The translations under genes were made by a program, and so were the position numbers. A stretch of DNA of 64,000 bases from Hymenobacter gummosus (GTDB lineage Bacteria > Bacteroidota > Bacteroidia > Cytophagales > Hymenobacteraceae), in NCBI RefSeq assembly GCF_003970915.1, contig NZ_RXOF01000023.1, positions 45,927 through 109,926 on the forward strand. Reading direction: 5' to 3'. Within the stretch, counting starts at the first letter, position 1. Each line of letters opens with the position of its first letter. Of this stretch, positions 1 to 8,667 are shown piece by piece. Below the pieces are notes generated by a model. That model saw nothing but the letters and a program-made list of their open reading frames with translations, made no database searches and was not told the DNA's origin.

Positions 1-359
1 GCATCGACTACAGCATTGCCATGCGCCCTTCCACCTTCGGCGGGGGCAGCCAAGACTACGCCGTGCTGCTGAAGATTTACGAGTCGAAGCTCAAGAGCAC
101 CTACTCCAAAGTCGACATCATCACCCACGAGGTGAAGACCATCGGCAAGCGCGAGTTCGTCGTGCTGGAGTTTGTCTCGACGCTGGGCGACAACCGCCGC
201 GGCCGCGAAATGATGGCCCCGCTGAAGCGCTACGAGCTGATGCAGTACGCCATTGAGGGCGGGCAGCAGTACGTGTTTCACTTCATCAGCCCGGTGGAGG
301 AGCAGGCCCAGTACCAGCCCATTGCCCGCGAAATCATGCAGAGCGTGGAGCTGAAGTAG
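1..359 (+). CDS. Partial CDS, unknown protein (3' end only)
   Basis: The reading frame is open from base 3 and ends at a TAG at 357-359, so the gene begins left of the window. The methionine at 21 lies inside the frame and need not be the start. About 119 residues are visible: a mixed-charge soluble stretch ending in a helix-like tail (PIAREIMQSVELK). The tail resembles small periplasmic or lipoprotein domains that end with a final amphipathic helix, but no family is recognised. It is followed by an inverted-repeat element and an intrinsic terminator, so it is the last gene of its transcript. Coding is well supported; function is unknown. Confidence 0.6.
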   Translation, partial: IDYSIAMRPSTFGGGSQDYAVLLKIYESKLKSTYSKVDIITHEVKTIGKREFVVLEFVSTLGDNRRGREMMAPLKRYELMQYAIEGGQQYVFHFISPVEEQAQYQPIAREIMQSVELK

Positions 360-373
360 GCGTCGTCTGCGTC

Positions 374-488
374 GTAGCGCGAAGCTCCGCTTCGCGTATT
401 CAGAACGACTCGTGGAACGACAATCGTTGTTTCATCAGCTTGTTCCGCGACAAACGTGCGGGCTACGCGAAGCAGAGCTTCGCGCTAC
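374..488. repeat. Inverted-repeat element, GCGAAGCTCCGCTTCGC family
   Basis: The left arm (374-398) and right arm (463-488) are reverse complements with about one mismatch over 25 bases. Each arm is itself a near-palindrome around GAAGCTCCGCTTC, so the element can form both a long hairpin and two small ones. The centre holds AACGACTCGT and GTTCC words that recur near 30230-30255 inside another element. There is no coding potential. It sits in the 3' region of the first gene. Confidence 0.75.
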
Positions 489-511
489 GCCGCTACTGAT
501 ACCGAACACGC

Positions 512-546
512 AGCCCCGACTGGCTACGGCCGGTCGGGGCTTTTTT
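512..546 (+). terminator. Intrinsic terminator after the first gene
   Basis: AGCCCCGAC pairs with GTCGGGGCT across a short loop and is followed directly by TTTTTT. It ends the transcript entering from the left edge. Confidence 0.85.
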
Positions 547-601
547 ATGGCTTTTCGGGGGAGAAAGTTTGATTTCCAGGCAACGTCCATACCCAAAGCC
601 C

Positions 602-609
602 TATCTTAT
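602..609 (+). promoter_or_regulatory. Candidate -7 box for the ABC ATPase
   Basis: TATCTTAT partly matches the Bacteroidota -7 consensus TAnnTTTG and lies 42 bases before the ATG at 651. No well-spaced TTTG was found, so support is weak. Confidence 0.3.
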
Positions 610-650
610 CCGCAGTTTTTGCCTCCCTCTACCTCAAAACCTTTCTGTGC

Positions 651-1550
651 ATGGAACTGGTCATCGAACATCTTTCCAAAACCTACCCCAACGGGACCAA
701 GGCGCTCAACGACGTGTCGTTGCGCATTGAGCCGGGCATGTTCGGGCTGCTGGGCCCCAACGGCGCCGGCAAATCCTCGCTGATGCGTACCATTTCCACC
801 CTGCAGCAGGCCGATTCGGGCTCGATTCAGCTCGGCGACATCGACGTGCTGCGGCAGCCGGAGCGGGTGCGGCAGGTGCTGGGCTATTTGCCGCAGGAGT
901 TTGGGGTGTACCCGAAAGTGACGGCGGCCGAGCTGCTGGAGCACTTCGCGGTGCTCAAGGGCATCAGCAACAAAGGGGAGCGGCGGCAGGTGGTCGACGC
1001 GCTGCTGCAGCAGACCAACCTGTACGCCGTGCGCAACAAAAACCTGGGCGGCTACTCCGGCGGCATGAAGCAGCGCTTCGGCATTGCGCAGGCCCTGCTG
1101 GGCAACCCGCGCCTGATTATCGTGGACGAGCCCACCGCCGGCCTCGACCCGACGGAGCGCAACCGCTTCCACAATCTGCTGGCCGAAATCGGCGAGGACC
1201 GGATTGTGATTCTCTCGACGCACATCGTGTCGGACGTGTCGGATCTGTGCCGGCAGTTTGCCATCATCAACAAGGGCCGGGTGCTGTACACCGGCGACCC
1301 GCTGCAGGCCATTGAGGAAATGCGCGGGCAGATCTGGCGGCGCTCCATCCGCAAGGAGGAGCTGGACAGCTACCAGCAGCAGTTTGCCGTCATCAGCTCC
1401 CGCCTGTTTGCCGGCCAGACAATTATCCACGTGCACAGCCTCGGCCAGCCCGGCAACGGCTTCGAGCAGGTGGAGCCCACGCTGGAAGACGTGTACTTCG
1501 CCCGCATTCATGCGGCCGAGCAGGAAGTGGCAAATACGGTAAAGGCCTAA
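651..1550 (+). CDS. ABC transporter ATP-binding protein
   Basis: The 299-residue product is the cytoplasmic ATPase subunit of an ABC-2 type system. Walker A is GPNGAGKSS (residues 35-43), the signature SGGMKQ starts at 136, and Walker B IIVDEP carries D159/E160, followed by a D-loop (AGLDP) and the switch histidine in LSTHI. The last 80 residues form a family-typical C-terminal extension. The ATG at 651 puts the first beta-strand (ELVIEHLSKTY) at the usual place. The next gene, 178 bases downstream on the same strand, encodes the membrane partner, so the two very likely act as one transporter. The substrate cannot be read from sequence. Confidence 0.93.
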   Translation: MELVIEHLSKTYPNGTKALNDVSLRIEPGMFGLLGPNGAGKSSLMRTISTLQQADSGSIQLGDIDVLRQPERVRQVLGYLPQEFGVYPKVTAAELLEHFAVLKGISNKGERRQVVDALLQQTNLYAVRNKNLGGYSGGMKQRFGIAQALLGNPRLIIVDEPTAGLDPTERNRFHNLLAEIGEDRIVILSTHIVSDVSDLCRQFAIINKGRVLYTGDPLQAIEEMRGQIWRRSIRKEELDSYQQQFAVISSRLFAGQTIIHVHSLGQPGNGFEQVEPTLEDVYFARIHAAEQEVANTVKA

Positions 1551-1561
1551 CCCATCGTCCT

Positions 1562-1709
1562 GTCATCCTGAGGCGTAGCCGAAGGACCTTCCTCCCACCC
1601 TGCACCGCCGCTACAGTCTAAGCGCTGACGCTCTGATAGCGGGGCACTGGCGGTTTGGCTTCACCCGCCGTGCAGGGCTTGAGCAAGGTCCCTCCTTCGT
1701 CGGGATGAC
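1562..1709. repeat. Inverted-repeat element A (GTCATCCTGAG family), diverged copy
   Basis: The arms begin with GTCATCCTGAGGCG and end with CGGGATGAC, with internal GAAGGACCTTCCTCC and CCTGCACC words matched by CCGTGCAGGG and AAGGTCC on the right. Two better-preserved copies lie at 24954-25145 and 30186-30285. This copy separates the ABC ATPase gene from its permease gene. No ORF is present. Confidence 0.75.
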
Positions 1710-1728
1710 GGCCTAATGTATTTCGACC

Positions 1729-4700
1729 ATGTTCCTGGAAATATTCCTTTTCGAACTGCGCTACCGGCTCAAGCGGCCGGCTACCTACATCTACTTCGGG
1801 CTGATGATGCTAATGGCCTTCCTGTGCATGATTGCGCTGGGCGGGGCCTTCGGCGGCGGCATCATCATCGGCGACGCCGGCTCGGGCAAGGTGCTGGCCA
1901 ACTCACCCTACCAGATCAACTGGCTGCTGACCATGCTGAGCATGTTCGGGGTGTTCATCACCTCGGCCATGATGGGCACGCCGGTGTACCGCGACTTTGA
2001 GCACCGCACCCACTCGCTCTACTACACGGCCCCCATCAGCAAGGCCGGCTACCTGGGCGGGCGTTTTCTGGGCTCCTTCCTGCTGACGCTGGGTATCTTC
2101 CTGGGCGCGGCCCTGGGCGCCTGGCTGGCCACCTACTGGCCCACGCTCAACCCCGAGAAAATCGGCCCGAACCACCTCTCGACCTACCTGCAGCCCTATC
2201 TGACGCTGGTTATTCCGAACCTGCTGCTCACCGGCTCCCTGTTCTTCATGGCGGCCACGCTCACGCGCTCGGCCCTGGCCATTTACCTGGGCGGGGTGCT
2301 GTTTCTGGTGCTCTACTCCATCAGCCAGACGCTGCAGCAGGACCTCGACAACGAAACCATCCAGAACCTGCTCGACCCGCTGGGCGCCTCCTCGGTGTAC
2401 CTCACCCAGCGCTACTGGACGGTGGTGGAGCGCAACACCCTGCTGCTGCCCTGGAGCGAGTATCTGGTGGTGAACCGCCTGCTGTGGGGCGGCATCGGGC
2501 TGCTGCTGCTGGCCGTGTGCTACTTCACGTTCCGCTTCTCCTTCGCCAACAGCGCCGCCTCCGGCCCCCGGCCCAAGGGCGCCCTGGGCGTGGCCGAAAG
2601 CCCCAAGGCCATTACCATTCCGCGCGTTACGCCGCGCTTTACGGCCGGGCTGGCCTGGGCGCAGTTCAGCCGCCTGATCCGGCTGGAGTTTCTGAGCACG
2701 GTGCGCAGCGTGTACTTTATCGGCATTGTGGGGGCGGGCGTGCTCTTCCTCATCATTGCCGGCATGCAGGTGGGGCAGATGTTCGGCACCACCACTTACC
2801 CGGTGACTTCCTCGGTGGTAACGGTGCTGAGCGGCACGTTCCGGCTGTTTTTGCTCATCATCATCATCTTCTACTCCGGGGAGCTGGTGTGGCGGGAGCG
2901 GGACTCCCAGGTCAACCAGATTTACGACGCCATGCCCATGCCGGGCTGGGTGCCCTTCGCCGCCAAGCTGGGCGCCTTGATGCTGATTCAGGTGGTGCTG
3001 CTGACGGTGGTGCTGGTGTGCGGCATCCTGCTGCAGACGTTTAAGGGCTACTTCAACTACGAGCTGGACGTGTACGTGAAGGAGCTGTTCGGCTTCCAGC
3101 TCATCGAGCTATGGATGCTGTGCGTGCTGGCCATGCTGGTGCAAGTGCTGGCGAACAACAAGTACATGGGGCACTTCGTGATGATTCTGTACTACCTGTT
3201 CAACATCTTCAAGGGCCAGCTGGGCCTGGAGCACAACCTGTACTCCTTCAACTCCGACCCCGGCGTGGAGTACTCGGCCATGAACGGCTACGGCCACTTC
3301 GTGCTGCCCTACTTCACCTTCAAGCTGTACTGGGCGGCCTTTGCCATCCTGCTGGCCCTGGCCTCCTCCCTGCTCTGGCCCCGCGGCACCGAAACGCGCT
3401 TTTCGTGGCGCTGGCAGCAGGCGGGCTTCGGCTTCTCGCCCGCCCTGCGCGTGCTGGCCGGCGTGGCGTTGCTGGGCTTCGTGGGCCTGGGCGGCTACAT
3501 CTACTACAACACCAACGTGCTGAACGCCTACCGCACCTCCGACGAGAGCGAGGAGCTGCAGGCCCAGTACGAGAAGAAGTTTAAGCGCTACGAAAAACGT
3601 CCGCAGCCGCGCATCGTGGCGGTGAAAGTGGACGCGGACCTGTACCCGCAGGAGCGCGACGTGAAGCTGCGCGGGCACTTCATGCTGCTCAATAAGACCA
3701 AGCAGCCCATCGACTCGGTGCATCTGCTGGGCTCGGCCGAGGCGGAGGTGAAGACGCTCAAGCTGGCCCGCCCCAGCCAGGAGGTGCTGCACGAGCAGAT
3801 TGGCGACTACGACTACCGCATCGTGAAGCTGCAGCAGCCCCTGCAGCCCGGCGACTCGGTGCAGCTCGACTTCGACCTGGCCTACACCAACCCCGGCTTC
3901 AAAAACCGCGGCTCCAACACCAGCATCGTCTACAACGGCACCTTCATCAACTCCGAGCTGCTGCCCCACATCGGCTACCAGGAGGGCGCTGAGCTCAGTG
4001 ACGACGACCTGCGCAAGGAGCAGGGCCTGAAACCCAAGCCCCGTATGGCCTCGGTCAACGACTCGCTGGCGCGCATGAATACCTACCTGGGCAACGACGC
4101 CGACTGGATCCGGTTTGAGGCCACCGTCAGCACCGTGCCCGACCAGATTGCCATTGCCCCGGGCTACCTGCAGAAGGAATGGACCAAGGACGGCCGCCGC
4201 TACTTCCACTACACGATGGACGCGCCCATCCTGAACTTCTACTCCTTCCTCTCGGCCCGCTACGCGGTGTATAAGGATAAGTGGCAGAACATTCCCATCG
4301 AAATCTACTACCAGCCCGGCCACGAGTACAACCTCAAGCGCATGGCCCTGGGCGTGAAAAAAGGCCTCGACTACTACACCAAGAACTTCGGGCCCTACCA
4401 GCACCGGCAGGTGCGCATCCTGGAGTTTCCGGGCTACGCCAGCTTCGCGCAGTCGTTCCCGAACACGATTCCCTTCTCGGAAAGCATCGGCTTCATTGCC
4501 GACGTGGATTCGACCGACCCCAAGGACATCGACTACCCGCTCTACGTGACGGCCCACGAGGTGGCCCACCAGTGGTTTGCCCACCAGATCATCGGCGGCA
4601 ACGTGCAGGGTGGCACCCTGATGTCGGAAACGCTGAGCCAGTACGGCGCCCTGATGGTGATGAAGCACATCTACGACGAGGAGAAGATGAAGAAGTTCCT

Positions 4701-5352
4701 CAAGTACGAGCTGAACTCCTACCTCACCGGCCGCACCACCGAGGACAAGAAGGAAGTGCCGCTGTACCTGGTCGAAAACCAGCCCTATATCCACTATCGC
4801 AAAGGCTCCCTGGTGATGTACGCCCTGCAGGACTACCTGGGCGAGCAGGCCGTGAACCAGGCCATCAAGGAGTACCGCGACAAGGTGGCCTTCCAGCGCG
4901 CCCCGTTCACCAACTCCGTCGAGTTCGTGGGCTACCTGCGCAAGCACACGCCCGACTCGCTGCAGTACCTGGTGACGGACCTGTTTGAGCGCATCACGCT
5001 CTACGAGAACAAGGTCGACTCGGCCTCCTACCGCAAGCTGCCCAACGGCCAGTACCGCGTCACGTTTACCGTCAATACCAAGAAGGTGTACGCCGACTCC
5101 CTGGGCAATGAAACGCCCGACCTCAAGGCCCGCGACTTTATCGACGTGGGCGTGCTCACCCGGCAGAAGGACCGCAACGGCGAGTACCGCGACGTGCCGC
5201 TGCTGGTGCAGAAGCGCCGCCTGCAGCCCGGCCTGAACCGTATCGAATTCACCGTGCCCAAGAAGCCGGACCGCGTCGGCGTCGACCCTTTCAACAAGCT
5301 CATCGACCGCAACCCCGACGACAACGTGAAGGCGCCCGAATCACGGATTTGA
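1729..5352 (+). CDS. ABC-2 permease fused to M1-family aminopeptidase domain
   Basis: The 1207-residue protein joins two ABC-2 type membrane halves (roughly residues 1-275 and 310-580, many hydrophobic helices) to an M1 metallopeptidase-like module (about 610-1207). The zinc motif HEVAH is at 943-947, and the glutamate of SETLSQY (about 967) is the likely third ligand, one residue further away than the canonical 18-residue spacing. The exopeptidase GAMEN motif is not recognisable; the matching area reads FPNTIPFSESIGF. The partner ATPase is encoded just upstream. This architecture is known in Bacteroidota but not well characterised. A coupled transporter/peptidase acting on peptides is an inference. 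The last residues (SRI) and the stop codon are made of inverted-repeat DNA. Confidence 0.9.
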   Translation: MFLEIFLFELRYRLKRPATYIYFGLMMLMAFLCMIALGGAFGGGIIIGDAGSGKVLANSPYQINWLLTMLSMFGVFITSAMMGTPVYRDFEHRTHSLYYTAPISKAGYLGGRFLGSFLLTLGIFLGAALGAWLATYWPTLNPEKIGPNHLSTYLQPYLTLVIPNLLLTGSLFFMAATLTRSALAIYLGGVLFLVLYSISQTLQQDLDNETIQNLLDPLGASSVYLTQRYWTVVERNTLLLPWSEYLVVNRLLWGGIGLLLLAVCYFTFRFSFANSAASGPRPKGALGVAESPKAITIPRVTPRFTAGLAWAQFSRLIRLEFLSTVRSVYFIGIVGAGVLFLIIAGMQVGQMFGTTTYPVTSSVVTVLSGTFRLFLLIIIIFYSGELVWRERDSQVNQIYDAMPMPGWVPFAAKLGALMLIQVVLLTVVLVCGILLQTFKGYFNYELDVYVKELFGFQLIELWMLCVLAMLVQVLANNKYMGHFVMILYYLFNIFKGQLGLEHNLYSFNSDPGVEYSAMNGYGHFVLPYFTFKLYWAAFAILLALASSLLWPRGTETRFSWRWQQAGFGFSPALRVLAGVALLGFVGLGGYIYYNTNVLNAYRTSDESEELQAQYEKKFKRYEKRPQPRIVAVKVDADLYPQERDVKLRGHFMLLNKTKQPIDSVHLLGSAEAEVKTLKLARPSQEVLHEQIGDYDYRIVKLQQPLQPGDSVQLDFDLAYTNPGFKNRGSNTSIVYNGTFINSELLPHIGYQEGAELSDDDLRKEQGLKPKPRMASVNDSLARMNTYLGNDADWIRFEATVSTVPDQIAIAPGYLQKEWTKDGRRYFHYTMDAPILNFYSFLSARYAVYKDKWQNIPIEIYYQPGHEYNLKRMALGVKKGLDYYTKNFGPYQHRQVRILEFPGYASFAQSFPNTIPFSESIGFIADVDSTDPKDIDYPLYVTAHEVAHQWFAHQIIGGNVQGGTLMSETLSQYGALMVMKHIYDEEKMKKFLKYELNSYLTGRTTEDKKEVPLYLVENQPYIHYRKGSLVMYALQDYLGEQAVNQAIKEYRDKVAFQRAPFTNSVEFVGYLRKHTPDSLQYLVTDLFERITLYENKVDSASYRKLPNGQYRVTFTVNTKKVYADSLGNETPDLKARDFIDVGVLTRQKDRNGEYRDVPLLVQKRRLQPGLNRIEFTVPKKPDRVGVDPFNKLIDRNPDDNVKAPESRI

Positions 5353-5626
5353 ACGGATTGATCCGGATTTGGCTTCGCCTTCCTTCGGTTCACGGATTTT
5401 GTGGACGATTGTCGTCCGAACGACGTGGTGCCACGACTTTCAGAGTCGTGGCACCACTACTTTTATGCGGCCGATAACCACTTAGTGGCTGTTGGCGAAA
5501 ACGAGTTGGTTGACCGCAGCAGCGCGACGCTTCAGCTCCGCTGACCTGCAATCGAGCCGCGCCCCTTCGTTTAATCGTCCACAAAATCCGTGTAATCCGG
5601 ATGAATCCGCAAAAATCCGTGATTCA
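5341..5626. repeat. Inverted-repeat element D (AATCCGTGAATCCGG family)
   Basis: The left arm (5341-5415) is built of CACGGATTT and GATCCGGATT words and ends CACGGATTTTGTGGACGATT. The right arm (5571-5626) carries the reverse complement in order, apart from about 19 extra bases in the left arm near 5372-5391. The middle holds a perfect hairpin (5425-5457). The element spans the whole gap between the M1 fusion and tadA, supplies the stop codon of the former and provides the start region of the latter. Confidence 0.8.
5425..5457. repeat. Perfect 14-bp stem hairpin inside element D
   Basis: GTGGTGCCACGACT pairs without mismatch to AGTCGTGGCACCAC across a 5-base loop. TACTTTTATG follows on the plus strand, so it may terminate transcription of the upstream fusion gene. 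Confidence 0.7.
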
Positions 5627-6059
5627 CGATGAACGCCTCATGCGCCAGGCCCTGCGCGAGGCGGAGCGGGCCTACGCGGCCGGCGAAATTCCCATCGGGG
5701 CGGTGGTGGCCTTTACCAAGACCGGCCAGATCATCGGGCGGGGGCACAACCAGACCGAGCAGCTGCGCGACGTGACGGCCCACGCCGAAATGCTGGCCCT
5801 GACGGCCGCCGCCAACTTTCTCGGCAACAAGTACCTGCACGACTGCACCCTGTACGTGACGGTGGAGCCCTGCGTGATGTGCGCCGGGGCCACGGCCTGG
5901 GCCCAGGTGCCGCGCGTCGTGTACGGCACGCCCGAGCCCAAAGTGGGCTACTCCCGCCACGGCCAGCTGCTGCACCCGCGCTGCCAGGTAGTGCAGGGCG
6001 TGCTGGCCCAGGAGTGCGCCGCGCTCATGCAGCGCTTCTTTGCCGAGCGGCGCCGATAA
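5601..6059 (+). CDS. tadA: tRNA-specific adenosine deaminase
   Basis: The 152-residue cytidine-deaminase-fold enzyme would convert A34 to inosine in tRNA-Arg(ACG). Zinc and catalytic residues are visible: HAE with H61/E63, and PCVMC with C91 and C94. GEIPIGAVV and TAHAEMLAL are typical of TadA. The ATG at 5601 fits family length best, but residues 1-9 (MNPQKSVIH) are translated from the right arm of the flanking inverted repeat. The next in-frame ATG (5640) would cut into the conserved first helix (RLMRQALREA). The gene is followed by another inverted repeat rather than a clear terminator. Confidence 0.93.
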   Translation: MNPQKSVIHDERLMRQALREAERAYAAGEIPIGAVVAFTKTGQIIGRGHNQTEQLRDVTAHAEMLALTAAANFLGNKYLHDCTLYVTVEPCVMCAGATAWAQVPRVVYGTPEPKVGYSRHGQLLHPRCQVVQGVLAQECAALMQRFFAERRR

Positions 6060-6069
6060 TCCGGCGGGA

Positions 6070-6156
6070 GGCCCACGCCAGAGCGCGGGCGTCGTTGAAC
6101 GACAATTGACCAGACGCTGCCGACGTAACGACGAGGGCCGCGCGCCGGCGTGGGCC
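6070..6156. repeat. Inverted-repeat element after tadA
   Basis: GGCCCACGCC and a GCGCGGGC word on the left pair with GCCGCGCG and GGCGTGGGCC on the right. The centre has ACGAC words similar to the centre of the 374-488 element. It lies just beyond the tadA stop. The rest of the gap to 6400 holds no gene, only a candidate promoter. Confidence 0.6.
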
Positions 6157-6249
6157 AACGGCGGGTTATTCAACTGCCTGAAACAATGAATTATGTCTAT
6201 GCCGCCATAATCATAGTCTATCTGCGGTCTATCATACCTGATCTGTAGT

Positions 6250-6257
6250 TACTTTTG
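6250..6257 (+). promoter_or_regulatory. Candidate -7 box for superoxide dismutase
   Basis: TACTTTTG matches TAnnTTTG exactly. It lies about 145 bases before the ATG at 6401, leaving a long leader. No clear -33 TTG partner was found. Confidence 0.35.
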
Positions 6258-6400
6258 GCGCCGTCACCGAATTCGATGTAACCCGCGCCCCGCTTCGGCG
6301 GTTAGCATGTCGGCAAACCCTTGCGTGCCGCGCGGACCATACCGGTGGTCCGGTGGCACTCAGCCATTCATCCCTCATCCTCCTTACCCCCCAAACTGCT

Positions 6401-7015
6401 ATGGCCTTCGAACTGCCAGCTCTGCCCTACGCCTACGACGCCCTGGAGCCCCACATCGACGCGAAGACGATGGAAATCCACCACACCAAGCACCACCAGG
6501 CCTACGTCACCAACCTCAATAACGCCATTGCCGGCACCGACCTGGAGGGCAAGTCGCTGGAGGAAATCCTGCACAGCATTGCCTCGGCCCCGGCCGCGGT
6601 GCGCAACAACGGCGGCGGCCACTGGAACCACGATTTGTTCTGGAAAGTCCTCTCGCCCAACGGCGGCGGGGAGCCCACCGGACCCGTAGCCGAGGCCATC
6701 CAGAAGACCTTCGGCGGCTACGACAAGTTCAAGGAAGAATTCACCAAGGCCGCCACCACCCGCTTCGGCTCGGGCTGGGCCTGGCTGTGCAAGATGTCGG
6801 ACGGCAACCTGCAGATCTGCTCCACGCCCAACCAGGACAACCCGCTCATGCCCGACTCCGGCTGCAAAGGCACCCCGCTGCTGGGCCTCGACGTGTGGGA
6901 GCACGCCTACTACCTTAACTACCAGAACCGCCGCCCCGACTACATTCAGGCCTTCTACAACCTGATCAACTGGGACGAGGTGAACCGCCGCTACGAGGCC
7001 GCTCAGGCCATCTAA
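6401..7015 (+). CDS. sod: Superoxide dismutase, Fe/Mn type
   Basis: The 204-residue enzyme converts superoxide to hydrogen peroxide and oxygen. The N-terminus ([16 protein letters not shown]) and [10 protein letters not shown] are classic, with H27 the first metal ligand. [11 protein letters not shown] supplies the second histidine, and DVWEHAYYL supplies the aspartate and last histidine. No signal peptide is present, so it is cytoplasmic. The ATG at 6401 gives the standard N-terminus; the frame is open further upstream, but that part does not match the family. Metal preference cannot be decided from these motifs. A strong terminator follows, so the gene is transcribed alone. Confidence 0.95.
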   Translation: MAFELPALPYAYDALEPHIDAKTMEIHHTKHHQAYVTNLNNAIAGTDLEGKSLEEILHSIASAPAAVRNNGGGHWNHDLFWKVLSPNGGGEPTGPVAEAIQKTFGGYDKFKEEFTKAATTRFGSGWAWLCKMSDGNLQICSTPNQDNPLMPDSGCKGTPLLGLDVWEHAYYLNYQNRRPDYIQAFYNLINWDEVNRRYEAAQAI

Positions 7016-7047
7016 GCCCCGGTTTTTCGACCTACCTATTGCTCCAA

Positions 7048-7080
7048 AAGCCCCGTACGCTGCCGTGCGGGGCTTTTTTT
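7048..7080 (+). terminator. Intrinsic terminator after sod
   Basis: AAGCCCCGTACG pairs with CGTGCGGGGCTT (one G-T pair) and runs into a seven-T tract. Confidence 0.92.
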
Positions 7081-7109
7081 GTGCCCGCCGCGGGCCAGAT
7101 CGGCACCTC

Positions 7110-7138
7110 TTTGGCAGGTCGGAAAACTTGTATCTTTA
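7110..7138 (+). promoter_or_regulatory. Promoter of the nucleoside permease gene
   Basis: TTTG at 7110-7113 and TATCTTTA at 7131-7138 are 17 bases apart. This matches the Bacteroidota -33/-7 arrangement with one mismatch in the -7 box, 40 bases before the ATG. Confidence 0.55.
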
Positions 7139-7178
7139 TGGGCTTAATCATTCCCACTCCCCTCCCAACCGAACTTGC

Positions 7179-8555
7179 ATGAGTACTAAGCTGCGTCTTA
7201 CCATCCTGAGCTTCCTTCAGTTTTTTATCTGGGGCTCGTGGCTGATAACCATCGGCGCGTACTGGTTTCAGACCAAGCAGTGGTCCGGGGCGCAGTTCGG
7301 GGCCATCTTCTCCACGATGGGCATTGCCTCCATCTTCATGCCCTCGGCAATGGGCATCGTGGCCGATAAGTGGATCAACGCCGAGAAGCTCTACGGCGTG
7401 CTGCACATCCTGGGTGGCGTGGTGCTCTGCACCATTCCCTTGGTCAACGACCCGGGCATGTTCTTCTGGGTGATTCTGCTGAACATGATTTTCTACATGC
7501 CCACGCTGGCCCTGAGCATTGCCGTGTCGTACTCGGTGCTCAAGCGCGAAGGCCTCGACGTGGTGAAGGATTACCCGCCCATCCGCGTGTGGGGCACCGT
7601 CGGCTTCGTGGTGGCCATGTGGACGGTCAGCCTGCTGGGCCTGGAAAAATCCTCGGGACAGTTCTACGTAGCGGCCGGCGCGGCCTTGCTGCTGGGGGTA
7701 TACTCCTTCACGCTGCCGGCCTGCCCGCCCCAGTCGACGAACACCTCCAGCCAGAGCCTGATGGAAATATTCGGCCTGAAATCCTTCGCCCTGCTGCGCG
7801 ACCCGAAGATGCTCACCTTCTTCCTGTTCGCCATGCTGCTGGGCGCCGCGCTGCAGCTCACCAACGCCTACGGCGACACGTTCCTGCACGATTTGAGCAA
7901 AACAATGGAGTCTTCTGCTCCTATCGTTTCCGAAGGCGCGACAGGATGGGAAGCATTCAAACAGGTTTTATCTGCTCTGGTGACTAATCCAGGCGGTACG
8001 CTAAGCAGTCTAGCTGCGACGTACCCTGCCATCATCATGTCCATCTCGCAGATTTCCGAAACGCTGTTCATCCTCGCCATTCCCTTCTTCCTGCGCCGCT
8101 TCGGCATCAAGCAGGTCATGTTTTTCAGTATGCTTGCCTGGGTGCTGCGCTTCGGCCTGTTTGCCATTGGTGACCTGGAATCCGGCCTGTGGATGATTAT
8201 CCTCTCCTGCATCGTCTACGGCATGGCCTTCGACTTCTTCAACATCTCCGGCTCCCTGTTCGTGGAGACGCAGACGGTGCCCAGCATCCGCGCCTCGGCC
8301 CAGGGCCTGTTTATGATGATGACCAACGGCTTCGGCGCCGTGCTCGGCTCCTCGGTCAGCGGCCTCGTTATCGAGAAGTACTTCACCGCCGCCGACGGCC
8401 AGACCAAGGACTGGCACGGCATCTGGCTGGCTTTTGCCGCCTACGCGCTGGTTATTGCCGTGCTGTTCGTGGTGCTGTTCCGCCACAAGCACAACCCGCA
8501 GCAGGCCCAGGACGCCGAGCACACCGAGCCGCTGCTGTCGGTGGAGCAGGCGTAG
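7179..8555 (+). CDS. Nucleoside:H+ symporter family MFS transporter
   Basis: The 458-residue inner-membrane protein has about twelve hydrophobic helices. The N-terminus (LTILSFLQFFIWGSW) and the stretches YPPIRVWGTVGF and SQISETLFILAIPFF are typical of the NupG-like nucleoside permease family. The ATG at 7179 follows a good promoter; the frame is open further left but without family similarity. Roughly residues 240-280 form a soluble loop whose DNA (about 7895-8020) is visibly less GC-rich than the rest of the gene and reads like an insertion relative to typical family members. A strong terminator follows. Uptake of nucleosides is inferred from the family. Confidence 0.87.
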   Translation: MSTKLRLTILSFLQFFIWGSWLITIGAYWFQTKQWSGAQFGAIFSTMGIASIFMPSAMGIVADKWINAEKLYGVLHILGGVVLCTIPLVNDPGMFFWVILLNMIFYMPTLALSIAVSYSVLKREGLDVVKDYPPIRVWGTVGFVVAMWTVSLLGLEKSSGQFYVAAGAALLLGVYSFTLPACPPQSTNTSSQSLMEIFGLKSFALLRDPKMLTFFLFAMLLGAALQLTNAYGDTFLHDLSKTMESSAPIVSEGATGWEAFKQVLSALVTNPGGTLSSLAATYPAIIMSISQISETLFILAIPFFLRRFGIKQVMFFSMLAWVLRFGLFAIGDLESGLWMIILSCIVYGMAFDFFNISGSLFVETQTVPSIRASAQGLFMMMTNGFGAVLGSSVSGLVIEKYFTAADGQTKDWHGIWLAFAAYALVIAVLFVVLFRHKHNPQQAQDAEHTEPLLSVEQA

Positions 8556-8593
8556 AACTGTTCTGTCGAGCGACGCGCGACAGGACAAATAAA

Positions 8594-8647
8594 CCGCGCC
8601 GCCAGTTGCCGCCCTTCGAGCGGCGGCTGGCGGCGCGGCCATTTTTT
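8594..8647 (+). terminator. Intrinsic terminator after the permease
   Basis: CCGCGCCGCCAG pairs with CTGGCGGCGCGG, with an inner TTGCCGC/GCGGCGG stem, and is followed by a six-T run. Confidence 0.9.
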
Positions 8648-8667
8648 CTGCTTTTCTTTATACTCGT

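Noticed and set aside
3109-4947. Long antisense frame within the M1 fusion gene
   Set aside because: The translation is Val/His/Gly-rich, typical of GC-rich antisense shadows, and the sense strand has clear M1 and ABC-2 motifs. The same holds for 606-1511, 25229-27004, 30320-31921, 45228-46421, 49191-50315, 51195-53936 and 57717-60524.
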